A stretch of DNA of 64,000 bases from assembly GCF_003610895.1 (NCBI RefSeq), contig NZ_MCAS01000015.1, positions 1-64,000 on the forward strand, read 5' to 3'. Positions within the stretch are counted from its first letter, which is position 1. Each line of letters starts with the position of its first letter. The position numbers and the translations under genes are program-made. This document shows positions 34,198 through 41,740 of the stretch, piece after piece. Origin of the DNA: Paraburkholderia fungorum (GTDB lineage Bacteria; Pseudomonadota; Gammaproteobacteria; Burkholderiales; Burkholderiaceae). Below the pieces are notes generated by a model. That model ran no database searches, was not told the DNA's origin, and worked only from the letters and a program-made list of their open reading frames with translations.

Positions 34198-36011
34198 TGA
34201 GACTGATGAAGTCGCCCGGTCTGGCTGTGCCGCGCGTTGGCGGTCGTGGCAATTCTGACTTTGGCGTGCGTCACGGGCTGCTCGCGCCAACGCGTGGAGG
34301 TGCGTTTTGCGGTTCGTTATGCGCTCCGCTTCGCGGCCTTTTTAGCGGCCTCGTCGCCGGTGTGGCGATAGGTGCGGGCGTCGCGCACGCTTCGACCTCG
34401 CCGCCGCCGCTGCCGTCCTACATGCCGCTCGACGACGCTTTGACGCCGGTCTCTGCGCGATACGACGTGCCGCCGCTGCCGCGCGGCGTCGTCGGCGAAG
34501 TGCCCAACCCGTTTCGCGACGAATCCGCCGGCGAACCGGGCCTATCGCGAGCGGCGGCAACCGCCGGGATCGAAGATGCCGACGACGTGGCCGGCGCAGC
34601 AAACGCGAGCGCAGACGCGAACGCAAACCTGAACGCAAACGTGGACCTGGACGGCTCGGTGCCGCTAAGCAGGCAATCCGCAGCGTCGGCGCGCGATGTT
34701 GCCACCGGAACCGCGATGCTCGAAGGGCCGCCGGTCCCGTTGCCGCCGCTTGCGCGTCTGAGCAACTCACCGAAAACGCCTGCAGACGCCAGACTCGCCG
34801 CCGACGACAAACCGATCTCGCTCAACTTCCAGCGCGCCGAACTTGGCGCGGTACTCAACGCGTTCGCCCAGTTCACCGGACTGAACATTGTCGCGAGCGA
34901 GAGAGTGCGAGGCGCCGTTTCGCTGCGACTCGACAAGGTGCCGTGGCGCACTGCGTTCGATACTTTGCTAGACGTCAACGGCCTGGCAATGGAGCGCCAC
35001 GGCAACGTGATCTGGGTCGCGCCGATTGCCGAACTGGCTGCGCGTGAACGACAGCGTTTCGAAGCGCATGCGAGAGTCGCGGATCTTGAGCCGCTCGCCA
35101 GCCGCACGTTCGAGTTGCACTACGCGCGCGCCGAGGACGTGCGGCGTCTGCTGACCGGTGCCGGCAACCAGCGCGTGCTGTCCAAACGGGGCGCCGCGAC
35201 CGCCGATCCGCGCACCAATCTGCTGTTCGTCACCGACCTCGAAGCACGTCTCGCGCAAATCACGGCCTTGCTTGCGTCCGTCGACCGGCCAACCCGCCAG
35301 GTGTTAATCGAAGCGCGTATCGTCGAGGGCGAGCATGGATTTTCGCGCAATCTCGGTGTGCGGCTTGCCATGGCGGCCACCAGTGCCGACGGCGCGGCCC
35401 GGGGTTTGACGGGCGGCAAGGACGGGACCGTCTACGACCTGTCGGCGCGGCCGATTTCCGGTTTTGACGCCGCCACCGCGGGGCTGACCTTGTTCGCAGC
35501 CGGGGCGACGCGGCTCCTGAACATCGAATTGAGCGCGCTGGAGGCCGACGGGCGCGGCGAAATCGTCTCGAGCCCGCGGGTCGTGACGGCGGACCGGATG
35601 AAAGCGGTCGTCGAGCAGGGCACCGAGCTGCCCTATCAGGCGAAAGTCGGGCAGGGTGTGTCGGGCGTGCAGTTTCGCCGCGCCACGCTCAAACTGGAGG
35701 TCGAGCCGCAAATCATGCCGGACGGCAGAGTGGTGCTGGACCTTGATGTCGCGAAAGATAGCGTCGGCGAGCAGACCGACGCCGGCCCCGCGATCAACAC
35801 CAAACATGTGCAAACGCGCGTCGAAGTCGAAGATGGTGGTACGGTGTCGATCGGCGGAATTTATGCAACCGACGACCGGGACGATGTGACGCGGGTGCCG
35901 GTCCTGGGCAAAATACCTGTTTTAGGTGCGCTTTTTCGCCATCGGGCCCATCGCGACCAGCGCAGTGAACTGGCAGTTTTCATCACGCCGCGCGTTGTTC
36001 AGACAAATTAG
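34197..36011 (+). CDS. pilQ: Type IV pilus secretin PilQ
   Basis: PilQ is the outer-membrane channel for the pilus. It is 604 residues. After a poor N-terminal signal region (hydrophobic GLVAGVAIGAGVAHAS at about 51-66) comes a low-complexity region with an Asn/Ala run (ADANANLNANV), an STN domain at about 202-277 (ISLNFQRAELGAVLNAFAQF), a secretin N1-like domain (about 297-360), and the secretin core to the end (EIVSSPRVVTAD, VPVLGKIPVLGALFRH). The AMIN domains found in many PilQ proteins are not apparent, so it is shorter than the usual 700 or so residues. Confidence 0.88.
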   Translation: MRLMKSPGLAVPRVGGRGNSDFGVRHGLLAPTRGGAFCGSLCAPLRGLFSGLVAGVAIGAGVAHASTSPPPLPSYMPLDDALTPVSARYDVPPLPRGVVGEVPNPFRDESAGEPGLSRAAATAGIEDADDVAGAANASADANANLNANVDLDGSVPLSRQSAASARDVATGTAMLEGPPVPLPPLARLSNSPKTPADARLAADDKPISLNFQRAELGAVLNAFAQFTGLNIVASERVRGAVSLRLDKVPWRTAFDTLLDVNGLAMERHGNVIWVAPIAELAARERQRFEAHARVADLEPLASRTFELHYARAEDVRRLLTGAGNQRVLSKRGAATADPRTNLLFVTDLEARLAQITALLASVDRPTRQVLIEARIVEGEHGFSRNLGVRLAMAATSADGAARGLTGGKDGTVYDLSARPISGFDAATAGLTLFAAGATRLLNIELSALEADGRGEIVSSPRVVTADRMKAVVEQGTELPYQAKVGQGVSGVQFRRATLKLEVEPQIMPDGRVVLDLDVAKDSVGEQTDAGPAINTKHVQTRVEVEDGGTVSIGGIYATDDRDDVTRVPVLGKIPVLGALFRHRAHRDQRSELAVFITPRVVQTN

Positions 36012-36117
36012 GGTCACGCTGCCGCCGCTCTCCAGCGGCGGCTTGCAGGCTCGACAAGGCGGCCGCTTTGCCAGTAAGCTGCGGCACGAACCATACCGGA
36101 TTAGCCAGAGGACACCG

Positions 36118-36669
36118 TTGCAAGCGCGGGATGCACACGCCAATGTATTTTTCGTAGGGCTCATGGGGGCAGGCAAAACCACCGTGGGCCGGGCCATTGC
36201 GCGCCGTCTCGATCGCCCGTTCTTCGATTCCGATCATGAAATCGAGGCGCGCACGGGCGCGCGCATCCCGGTGATCTTCGAACTGGAAGGCGAAGCGGGC
36301 TTTCGCGATCGCGAGGCACACGTGATTTCCGAACTGACCGGGCGCGAAAATATCGTGCTGGCCACGGGCGGCGGCGCGGTGCTGCGGCCGGAAAACCGCG
36401 AAGCGCTGCAAAATCGGGGCGTGGTGATCTATTTGCGCGCCAATCCGCATGATTTGTGGCTGCGCACCCGGCGCGACAAGAATCGCCCGCTTTTGCAGAC
36501 CGAAGACCCCAAAGCGCGCCTCGAAGCGCTCTACGAAGTACGCGATCCGCTATACCGGGAATGCGCGCACTTTGTGATCGAAACCGGCCGGCCTTCAGTC
36601 AACGGACTCGTCAACATGGTTCTGATGCAGCTCGAGATGGCCGGCGTCGCCAAACATCCTGCGCCATAA
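36118..36669 (+). CDS. aroK: Shikimate kinase
   Basis: AroK phosphorylates shikimate at the 3-OH in the pathway to chorismate. From a TTG at 36118 with AGAGGA upstream it is 183 residues ((M)QARDAHANVFFVGLMGAGKT). The P-loop is GLMGAGKTTVG, the shikimate-binding DSDHEIEARTG and GGGAVLRP are present, as is the lid RDKNRPLLQ. The preceding frame up to 35926 overlaps pilQ and is not coding. The stop overlaps the first ATG of aroB by 1 base. Confidence 0.94.
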   Translation: MQARDAHANVFFVGLMGAGKTTVGRAIARRLDRPFFDSDHEIEARTGARIPVIFELEGEAGFRDREAHVISELTGRENIVLATGGGAVLRPENREALQNRGVVIYLRANPHDLWLRTRRDKNRPLLQTEDPKARLEALYEVRDPLYRECAHFVIETGRPSVNGLVNMVLMQLEMAGVAKHPAP

Positions 36670-36677
36670 TGGGCCAT

Positions 36678-37754
36678 ATGATTACCGTCAATGTCGAACT
36701 GGGCGAGCGCGCCTACCCCATCCATATCGGTGCCGATCTGATCGGCCAGACCGCGTTGTTCGCGCCGCATATCGCCGGCAGTTCGGTCACGATCGTCACG
36801 AACACCACTGTCGATCCGCTCTATGGCGACACGTTGCGCGCGGCGCTCGCGCCGCTCGGCAAGCAGGTGTCCACGGTCGTTTTGCCGGACGGCGAAGCGT
36901 ACAAGAACCTCGAAACACTGAACCTGATTTTCGACGCGCTGCTGGGCTCGCGCGCCGATCGCAAGACCACGCTGATCGCTCTGGGCGGCGGCGTGATCGG
37001 TGACATGACGGGGTTTGCCGCGGCTTGCTACATGCGCGGCGTGCCGTTCATCCAGGTGCCGACCACCTTGCTGTCGCAAGTCGATTCGTCGGTGGGCGGC
37101 AAGACCGGCATCAATCACCCGCTCGGCAAGAACATGATCGGCGCGTTCTACCAGCCTCAGGCCGTGATCGCCGATATCGGCGCGCTGCGCACGCTGCCGG
37201 CGCGTGAACTGGCGGCGGGCGTTGCCGAGGTGATCAAGACCGGTGCGATTGCCGACGCTGGCTTCTTTAGCTGGATCGAGGCGAACATCGAGTCGCTCAA
37301 TCGCCGCGAACCCGAGGCGCTGGCCGAGGCGGTCAAGCGCTCGTGCGAGATCAAGGCGTCGGTCGTGGCGCAGGACGAACGCGAAGGTGGCCTGCGCGCA
37401 ATCCTCAATTTCGGCCACACCTTCGGCCATGCGATCGAAGCCGGACTCGGCTACGGCGAATGGCTGCACGGCGAAGCGGTTGGCTGTGGGATGGTGATGG
37501 CGGCCGACCTGTCGGTGCGCATGGGTTATCTCGACGATGCCGCGCGCAAGCGTCTGGTCGACGTGATCGTGGCAGCGCATTTGCCGACCCGCGCGCCCGC
37601 GCTCGGCGATTCGCGTTACGTCGAATTGATGCAGGTCGACAAGAAGGCCGAAGCCGGCGCGATCAAATTCATTCTGCTGAAGCGTTTCGGTGAGACGCTC
37701 ATCACCCAGGCGCCTGACGCCGAGGTGCACGCTACGCTGGCCGCCGCTGTCTAG
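36678..37754 (+). CDS. aroB: 3-dehydroquinate synthase
   Basis: AroB converts DAHP to 3-dehydroquinate in aromatic amino-acid synthesis, using NAD and a divalent metal. It is 358 residues (MITVNVELGERAYPIHIG); an ATG at 36669 would add three residues. Motifs: LGGGVIGDMTGFAA, the metal-binding E/H/H set including FGHTFGHAIEAG and GEWLHGEAVGCGM, and SSVGGKTGINHPLGKN. With aroK it forms a classical pair downstream of pilQ. Confidence 0.96.
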   Translation: MITVNVELGERAYPIHIGADLIGQTALFAPHIAGSSVTIVTNTTVDPLYGDTLRAALAPLGKQVSTVVLPDGEAYKNLETLNLIFDALLGSRADRKTTLIALGGGVIGDMTGFAAACYMRGVPFIQVPTTLLSQVDSSVGGKTGINHPLGKNMIGAFYQPQAVIADIGALRTLPARELAAGVAEVIKTGAIADAGFFSWIEANIESLNRREPEALAEAVKRSCEIKASVVAQDEREGGLRAILNFGHTFGHAIEAGLGYGEWLHGEAVGCGMVMAADLSVRMGYLDDAARKRLVDVIVAAHLPTRAPALGDSRYVELMQVDKKAEAGAIKFILLKRFGETLITQAPDAEVHATLAAAV

Positions 37755-37832
37755 ACCGATTCGGCGGGAGGGCTGGCAGTTAGGCGACACGCACCAGCGT
37801 CACGAGGCGCCGCCCATGTTTCGGAGATTCCG

Positions 37833-39035
37833 GTGACTGACAGGCGCAGCGACGATGTAAAGCATGACCCGGCAGGCACGCCCGTGAGCGGAGTGCCATC
37901 GCAGGAAGCACTCGAAGCGCATCTCGCGCCGTATGCGGCGCATTCAACCCAGTCGCGCGGGCGCCGCTATCCCGAAGCCGCGCCGAGCGCGCGCACCGAG
38001 TTCCAGCGCGATCGCGACCGCATCGTCCACTCGACGGCATTTCGCCGGCTCGAGTACAAGACTCAGGTGTTCGTGAATCACGAGGGCGACCTGTTTCGCA
38101 CGCGCCTCACGCACAGTCTTGAAGTCGCGCAAATCGCCCGTTCGGTCGCCCGCAATCTGCGCGTCAACGAAGACCTCGTCGAAGCTATTTCGCTTGCACA
38201 CGATCTCGGTCACACGCCCTTCGGCCATGCAGGCCAGGACGCGCTGAACGAATGCATGCGCGAATATGGCGGCTTCGAACACAACCTGCAAAGCCTCGCT
38301 GTGGTCGACGATCTGGAAGAGCACTACGGCGCGTTCAACGGTCTGAACCTCTGCTTCGAAACGCGGGAAGGCATTCTCAAGCACTGCTCGCGCGAGAACG
38401 CACGGCGGCTTGGCGCGCTGGGCGAACGTTTTCTGGAGGGGCGGCAGCCTTCGATAGAAGCGCAGATCGCCAACGTCGCCGATGAGATCGCATACAACAA
38501 TCACGATGTCGACGACGGCTTGCGCTCAGGGCTGCTCACCGTGGAGCAACTCGCCGAAGTGGAGTTGTGGCAGACACACTACGCGGCGGCGCGTGGTGAC
38601 TTCCCGCAGATCGAAGGGCGCCGGCTGATCCACGAGACCGTGCGCCGCATCATCAATACCCTGATCGTCGACCTGATCGACACCACCTCGCTCAATCTGG
38701 CAAGGCTTGCGCCCGCCTCGCTGGACGCGGTGCGCGCAGCGCCGCCGCTGGTCGCGCATAGCGAGGCGATCGCCGCGCAGGCCGCGGTGCTCAAGCGTTT
38801 TCTGTTCAAGAACCTGTACCGCCACTATCGCGTCATGCGCATGGCCAACAAGGCGCGCCGCGTCGTGACCGGCCTGTTCGACGCGTTCACGGAAGATCCG
38901 CGGCTCCTGCCGCCTGGCTATCAATCCACGGACGCATCGCAGCAACCGCGTCTGATTGCCCACTACATCGCGGGTATGACGGATCGATATGCGGTAAAGG
39001 AGTATCAGCGGCTGTTCGTGATCGACGACAACTGA
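37833..39035 (+). CDS. dgt: Deoxyguanosinetriphosphate triphosphohydrolase-like protein
   Basis: A member of the HD-domain dNTP triphosphohydrolases (type-2 dGTPase-like), which cleave dNTPs to nucleoside and triphosphate. It is 400 residues from a GTG at 37833. Metal ligands are in RLTHSLEV and SLAHDLGHTPFGHAGQ, with the later Asp in ADEIAYNNHDVDDG. The gene order aroK-aroB-dgt is widespread in beta-proteobacteria. A short perfect stem GATCGGCC/GGCCGATC overlaps its stop (39034-39052) without a T tract. Confidence 0.94.
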   Translation: MTDRRSDDVKHDPAGTPVSGVPSQEALEAHLAPYAAHSTQSRGRRYPEAAPSARTEFQRDRDRIVHSTAFRRLEYKTQVFVNHEGDLFRTRLTHSLEVAQIARSVARNLRVNEDLVEAISLAHDLGHTPFGHAGQDALNECMREYGGFEHNLQSLAVVDDLEEHYGAFNGLNLCFETREGILKHCSRENARRLGALGERFLEGRQPSIEAQIANVADEIAYNNHDVDDGLRSGLLTVEQLAEVELWQTHYAAARGDFPQIEGRRLIHETVRRIINTLIVDLIDTTSLNLARLAPASLDAVRAAPPLVAHSEAIAAQAAVLKRFLFKNLYRHYRVMRMANKARRVVTGLFDAFTEDPRLLPPGYQSTDASQQPRLIAHYIAGMTDRYAVKEYQRLFVIDDN

Positions 39036-39087
39036 TCGGCCTGAGGCCGATCCCGCCGTTCAGCGCAACCCTCCGGGTACAACCCGC

Positions 39088-39468
39088 CTAGCGTAGCCGC
39101 GACGCCAGCAGCGCGCCCGCAATCAGCGCAACGCCGCCGACGATCGCAATCGTCTGCCACGGGTTTTCACGCACGTAATCGTCGGCGTCGGCGATCGCGA
39201 CTTCGGCCCGTTCGCGCATGGCTTCGCGGGTATCGTTCAGGCGGACACGCGCGGCGTCGAGCTGTTTGCGCAGTTTGCCGCGCAGCGCCACGGCGTCGGC
39301 CTGGGTACCGTCTGCCAGGGTGGATTCGAGTTCCGACATCAACGTGCGCAGTTCGCCGGCGATATCTTCGGCCGCATGGCGGCTATGGCGGGCAATACGC
39401 CGGGCACGGCGGCTGGTCGTGGTCCAGGATTCGCCGAGGGCGTCTCGTGTGTTCGGAAGTGCTGTCAT
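39088..39468 (-). CDS. ElaB/YqjD/DUF883-type inner-membrane protein
   Basis: A 126-residue protein from the ATG at 39468 (GGAG just upstream). It has a mostly helical, charged N-terminal two-thirds and one C-terminal membrane helix after the family signature YVRENPWQTIAIVGGVALIAG, ending in SRLR. E. coli relatives (ElaB, YqjD) anchor in the inner membrane by this helix and bind ribosomes, often under stationary phase control. Upstream, on the - strand, TTGACC and TGCAAT with an 18-bp spacer are a possible promoter (39620-39649). Confidence 0.88.
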   Translation of the reverse strand: MTALPNTRDALGESWTTTSRRARRIARHSRHAAEDIAGELRTLMSELESTLADGTQADAVALRGKLRKQLDAARVRLNDTREAMRERAEVAIADADDYVRENPWQTIAIVGGVALIAGALLASRLR

Positions 39469-39827
39469 GGTCGCTCCATCGATGAGGGTGAAATGGTCCC
39501 TCGCTGTCACGGCAGCTACAGGTTGCTGCCGTGTGGGGGAAAAACCACTGGGACGCAACTTTGGTGCCCAACTCACAGCCCCGATGGACCACAGCGCGGA
39601 CCACGATTCCTCAGCAGATATTGCACGAGCCGACCCGATAGCGGGTCAAATTTACAAACGCTTACGCCTGCTCGCCATAGGAGCTACGCAGATCGCGAAC
39701 GGCCGCAGCGTGCGAAAAAGGAAAACGCAGGAAAACGCCGTCGTCGGATCCATTGGATATTTGACGGCGTTGTCCAAGCCACGAAAATTCGACTACCCTA
39801 ATTCAACGGCCCCAATTTCTTGACGCG
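39469..39827. other. Intergenic region between ompW and DUF883 gene
   Basis: A 359-bp stretch with no supportable gene. Several short frames exist on the + strand, but none has a ribosome-binding site together with coding character. It contains the possible - strand promoter of the DUF883 gene (39620-39649). The region is richer in A/T than its neighbours near 39640-39790. No terminator for ompW is obvious. Confidence 0.6.
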
Positions 39828-40550
39828 TTAGAAACGGTAACCGATGTTGACGTAGGAAACGATCGGGTTCAGCTTGATCTTGGTTTGCGATTGCACGTTC
39901 AGCGTACCGACCGGGGTGTTGGCGGCGGTGCTCAGCTTGGCGGTCGTGCTGAGCGGCAGGTACGAAATCGACACGCCCGCGAACCAGTGCTGGTTGAACG
40001 CATAGGTGAAACCCGCATTAAACACCGGCTCCCACGAACTATCCGTGGACACGCTGGTCGGACCATGCAGTACACCCGCTTCGAATGCGCCATTGGTGAT
40101 CTTGGCGTCGGTGAACCAGATACGGCTCACACCAATGCCGAGATACGGGCGGAACGAGGCGGTGGGGGCGTTGAAGTAGTACTTGAATAGCAGAGTCGGG
40201 CTCCACTGTTTCGCCTGACCGAGCTTGCCGAATTGTTCGAGGCTGCCCGTGCCGTTCAGGTCGAACGAAGGCGGGACGCCAATAACGAATTCGGTAGCGA
40301 TGTGATCAGTGACGAAGTAGCCAGCTGTGAAGCCGAGCGTATCGGCGGAACTGAGTGATGCGCCGGTGTTAGGTTCGGTGATGTTGGTCGGGCTGCCACC
40401 TATGCTTGTCACGCTCAACGGTTGGCTGCTCGATTGAGGCGCTAGATGGAACCAGCCTGTCGTGACGTAAAAGCTTCCGGCCGATTGCGCGTGTGCTGCC
40501 GTCATGCAGGCGAGCGCCGCGATCCCCGTTACGGCCTGTTTTAATTTCAT
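39828..40550 (-). CDS. ompW: OmpW family outer-membrane protein
   Basis: OmpW-type proteins are 8-stranded outer-membrane barrels for small hydrophobic compounds. It is 240 residues from the ATG at 40550 (GGAGGAGC upstream): signal peptide (1-22, ending AHA-Q), then alternating barrel strands, the family core FGKLGQAKQWSPTLLFKYYF and FRPYLGIGVSRIWF, and the C-terminal aromatic YVNIGYRF. The conserved final Phe is present. Confidence 0.92.
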   Translation of the reverse strand: MKLKQAVTGIAALACMTAAHAQSAGSFYVTTGWFHLAPQSSSQPLSVTSIGGSPTNITEPNTGASLSSADTLGFTAGYFVTDHIATEFVIGVPPSFDLNGTGSLEQFGKLGQAKQWSPTLLFKYYFNAPTASFRPYLGIGVSRIWFTDAKITNGAFEAGVLHGPTSVSTDSSWEPVFNAGFTYAFNQHWFAGVSISYLPLSTTAKLSTAANTPVGTLNVQSQTKIKLNPIVSYVNIGYRF

Positions 40551-40737
40551 ATGTGCTCCTCCAGAAAAGGCTCGCTCATTATGACTACAACGTTTGAAAC
40601 AAACCATACGCGGCGGTTAGAGCTTTCTCCCTAGGCCCCGCGCGGTTTCCGGCTTAGCCGCGCTGCGCCGAACCCCGGGCGCGCGCGGTTCCTTGGACCT
40701 TCGGGTATGTACCAACGCGACTATTGGATACTCCAGC

Positions 40738-41445
40738 ATGGCACGGCTTGCACGTCTCTATGTCCCTGACCAGCCGCAGCACGTCATCCTCCGTGGACTC
40801 GATCAGCAGCCTGCATTTGTCGACGACCAGGACTACGAGCTCTTCATCGACTGCTTGAAAGCGGCTTCACGCGACCATCACTTGTCCATCCACGCGTATG
40901 CGTTGATGCCCGGCGCTGTGCAACTGCTCGTCACGCCGACTGAAGAGTCGAGCCTGCCGAAAGCGATGCAGGCGGTGGGGCGCCGCTACGTTGCGCACTT
41001 CAACCGGCGCTACGCGCGCCGCGGCACCTTGTGGGAGGGGCGCTACCGCGCCACGGTGATCGAAGGCGAGCGCTACTTCCTGCTCGCGAGCCGGGTCGTC
41101 GAGATGTGCCCGGTGCGCACCGGGCTCGTAAGCGTGCCTGAGGACTACCGCTGGTCGAGCTACCGTCACCATATCGGTCTGACGTTGGACAGCCTGATTA
41201 CCGATCACCCGCTGTACTGGTCGCTCGGCAACACGCCGTTCGAGCGACAGCGCGCCTACCGCGAGTTGTGCGAGCAGCCGCTCGACGAACGCGAAGCCAG
41301 TCAGCTCCAGCAGGCCACCCTGAAAGGCTGGGTTTTGGGCAGCGATACCTACCGCGAATGGGCGGCGCGGGCCGCCAACCGGCGCGTTTCGCCGCTGCCG
41401 CGCGGCCGGCCGCGCAAGGTCCGCGAAACGCCGCAGACGCAATAA
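40738..41445 (+). CDS. RAYT-like (REP-associated tyrosine transposase) relative, catalytic residues lost
   Basis: The 235-residue protein has the overall pattern of Y1/RAYT transposases: MARLARLYVPDQPQHVILRG, HAYALMP, GRRYVAHFNRRYARRGTLWEGRYRA, CPVRTGLV, YRWSSYRHH. In active members the HUH motif reads NHVHLL after the MP; here it is GAVQLL, so both histidines are replaced (A60, Q62). The catalytic tyrosine of the helix normally reading RYIELNPVR is Val (V120) in RVVEMCPVR. The gene is intact, has normal codon use, and has its own terminator. No flanking inverted repeats were seen. It probably binds DNA without cutting; that is inference. Confidence 0.85.
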   Translation: MARLARLYVPDQPQHVILRGLDQQPAFVDDQDYELFIDCLKAASRDHHLSIHAYALMPGAVQLLVTPTEESSLPKAMQAVGRRYVAHFNRRYARRGTLWEGRYRATVIEGERYFLLASRVVEMCPVRTGLVSVPEDYRWSSYRHHIGLTLDSLITDHPLYWSLGNTPFERQRAYRELCEQPLDEREASQLQQATLKGWVLGSDTYREWAARAANRRVSPLPRGRPRKVRETPQTQ

Positions 41446-41471
41446 AGCGTTTCGCATCAAGGGGCTGTATC

Positions 41472-41503
41472 GAAACGGCATCTTCGCATGCCGTTTTCTT
41501 TTG
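41472..41503 (+). terminator. Terminator of the RAYT-like gene
   Basis: AACGGCAT (41474-41481) pairs with ATGCCGTT (41488-41495), 6-nt loop CTTCGC, followed by TTCTTTT. It isolates this gene from gltB. Confidence 0.85.
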
Positions 41504-41740
41504 CACCGTTTTGATGTGGCACCAATAAAAAATGGCCGCAATGCACCAATCTGATAATTGGGGTTCAATCATCACGTTTTATTTGCTATTCCATTGATTC
41601 GTCGCGTATATTCCGAATTCCGGCGCTTTTCGATACGCGAGGCAACAAGCGTACTGAGTCGCCGACGTGGTTGCGGTGCGAACTGCGGCAATAGAAAAAC
41701 GGTTTAACGGCCTGTCCGGCCCCTCACAGACGGTGTCCCC
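41504..41740 (+). promoter_or_regulatory. gltB upstream region
   Basis: The roughly 240 bases between the terminator and gltB contain no gene. They are A/T-rich around 41518-41600 and include GATAAT at 41553-41558, a plausible -10 with no good -35. The regulator cannot be named from sequence alone. Confidence 0.4.

Noticed and set aside
34620..34660. Repeated Ala/Asn codons in pilQ as a possible repeat element
   Set aside because: It is a short low-complexity linker within the coding frame, not a mobile or structural repeat.
40551..41503. RAYT-like gene as an active mobile element with REP ends
   Set aside because: No flanking hairpin pairs, target duplication or inverted repeats seen, and the catalytic residues are gone.
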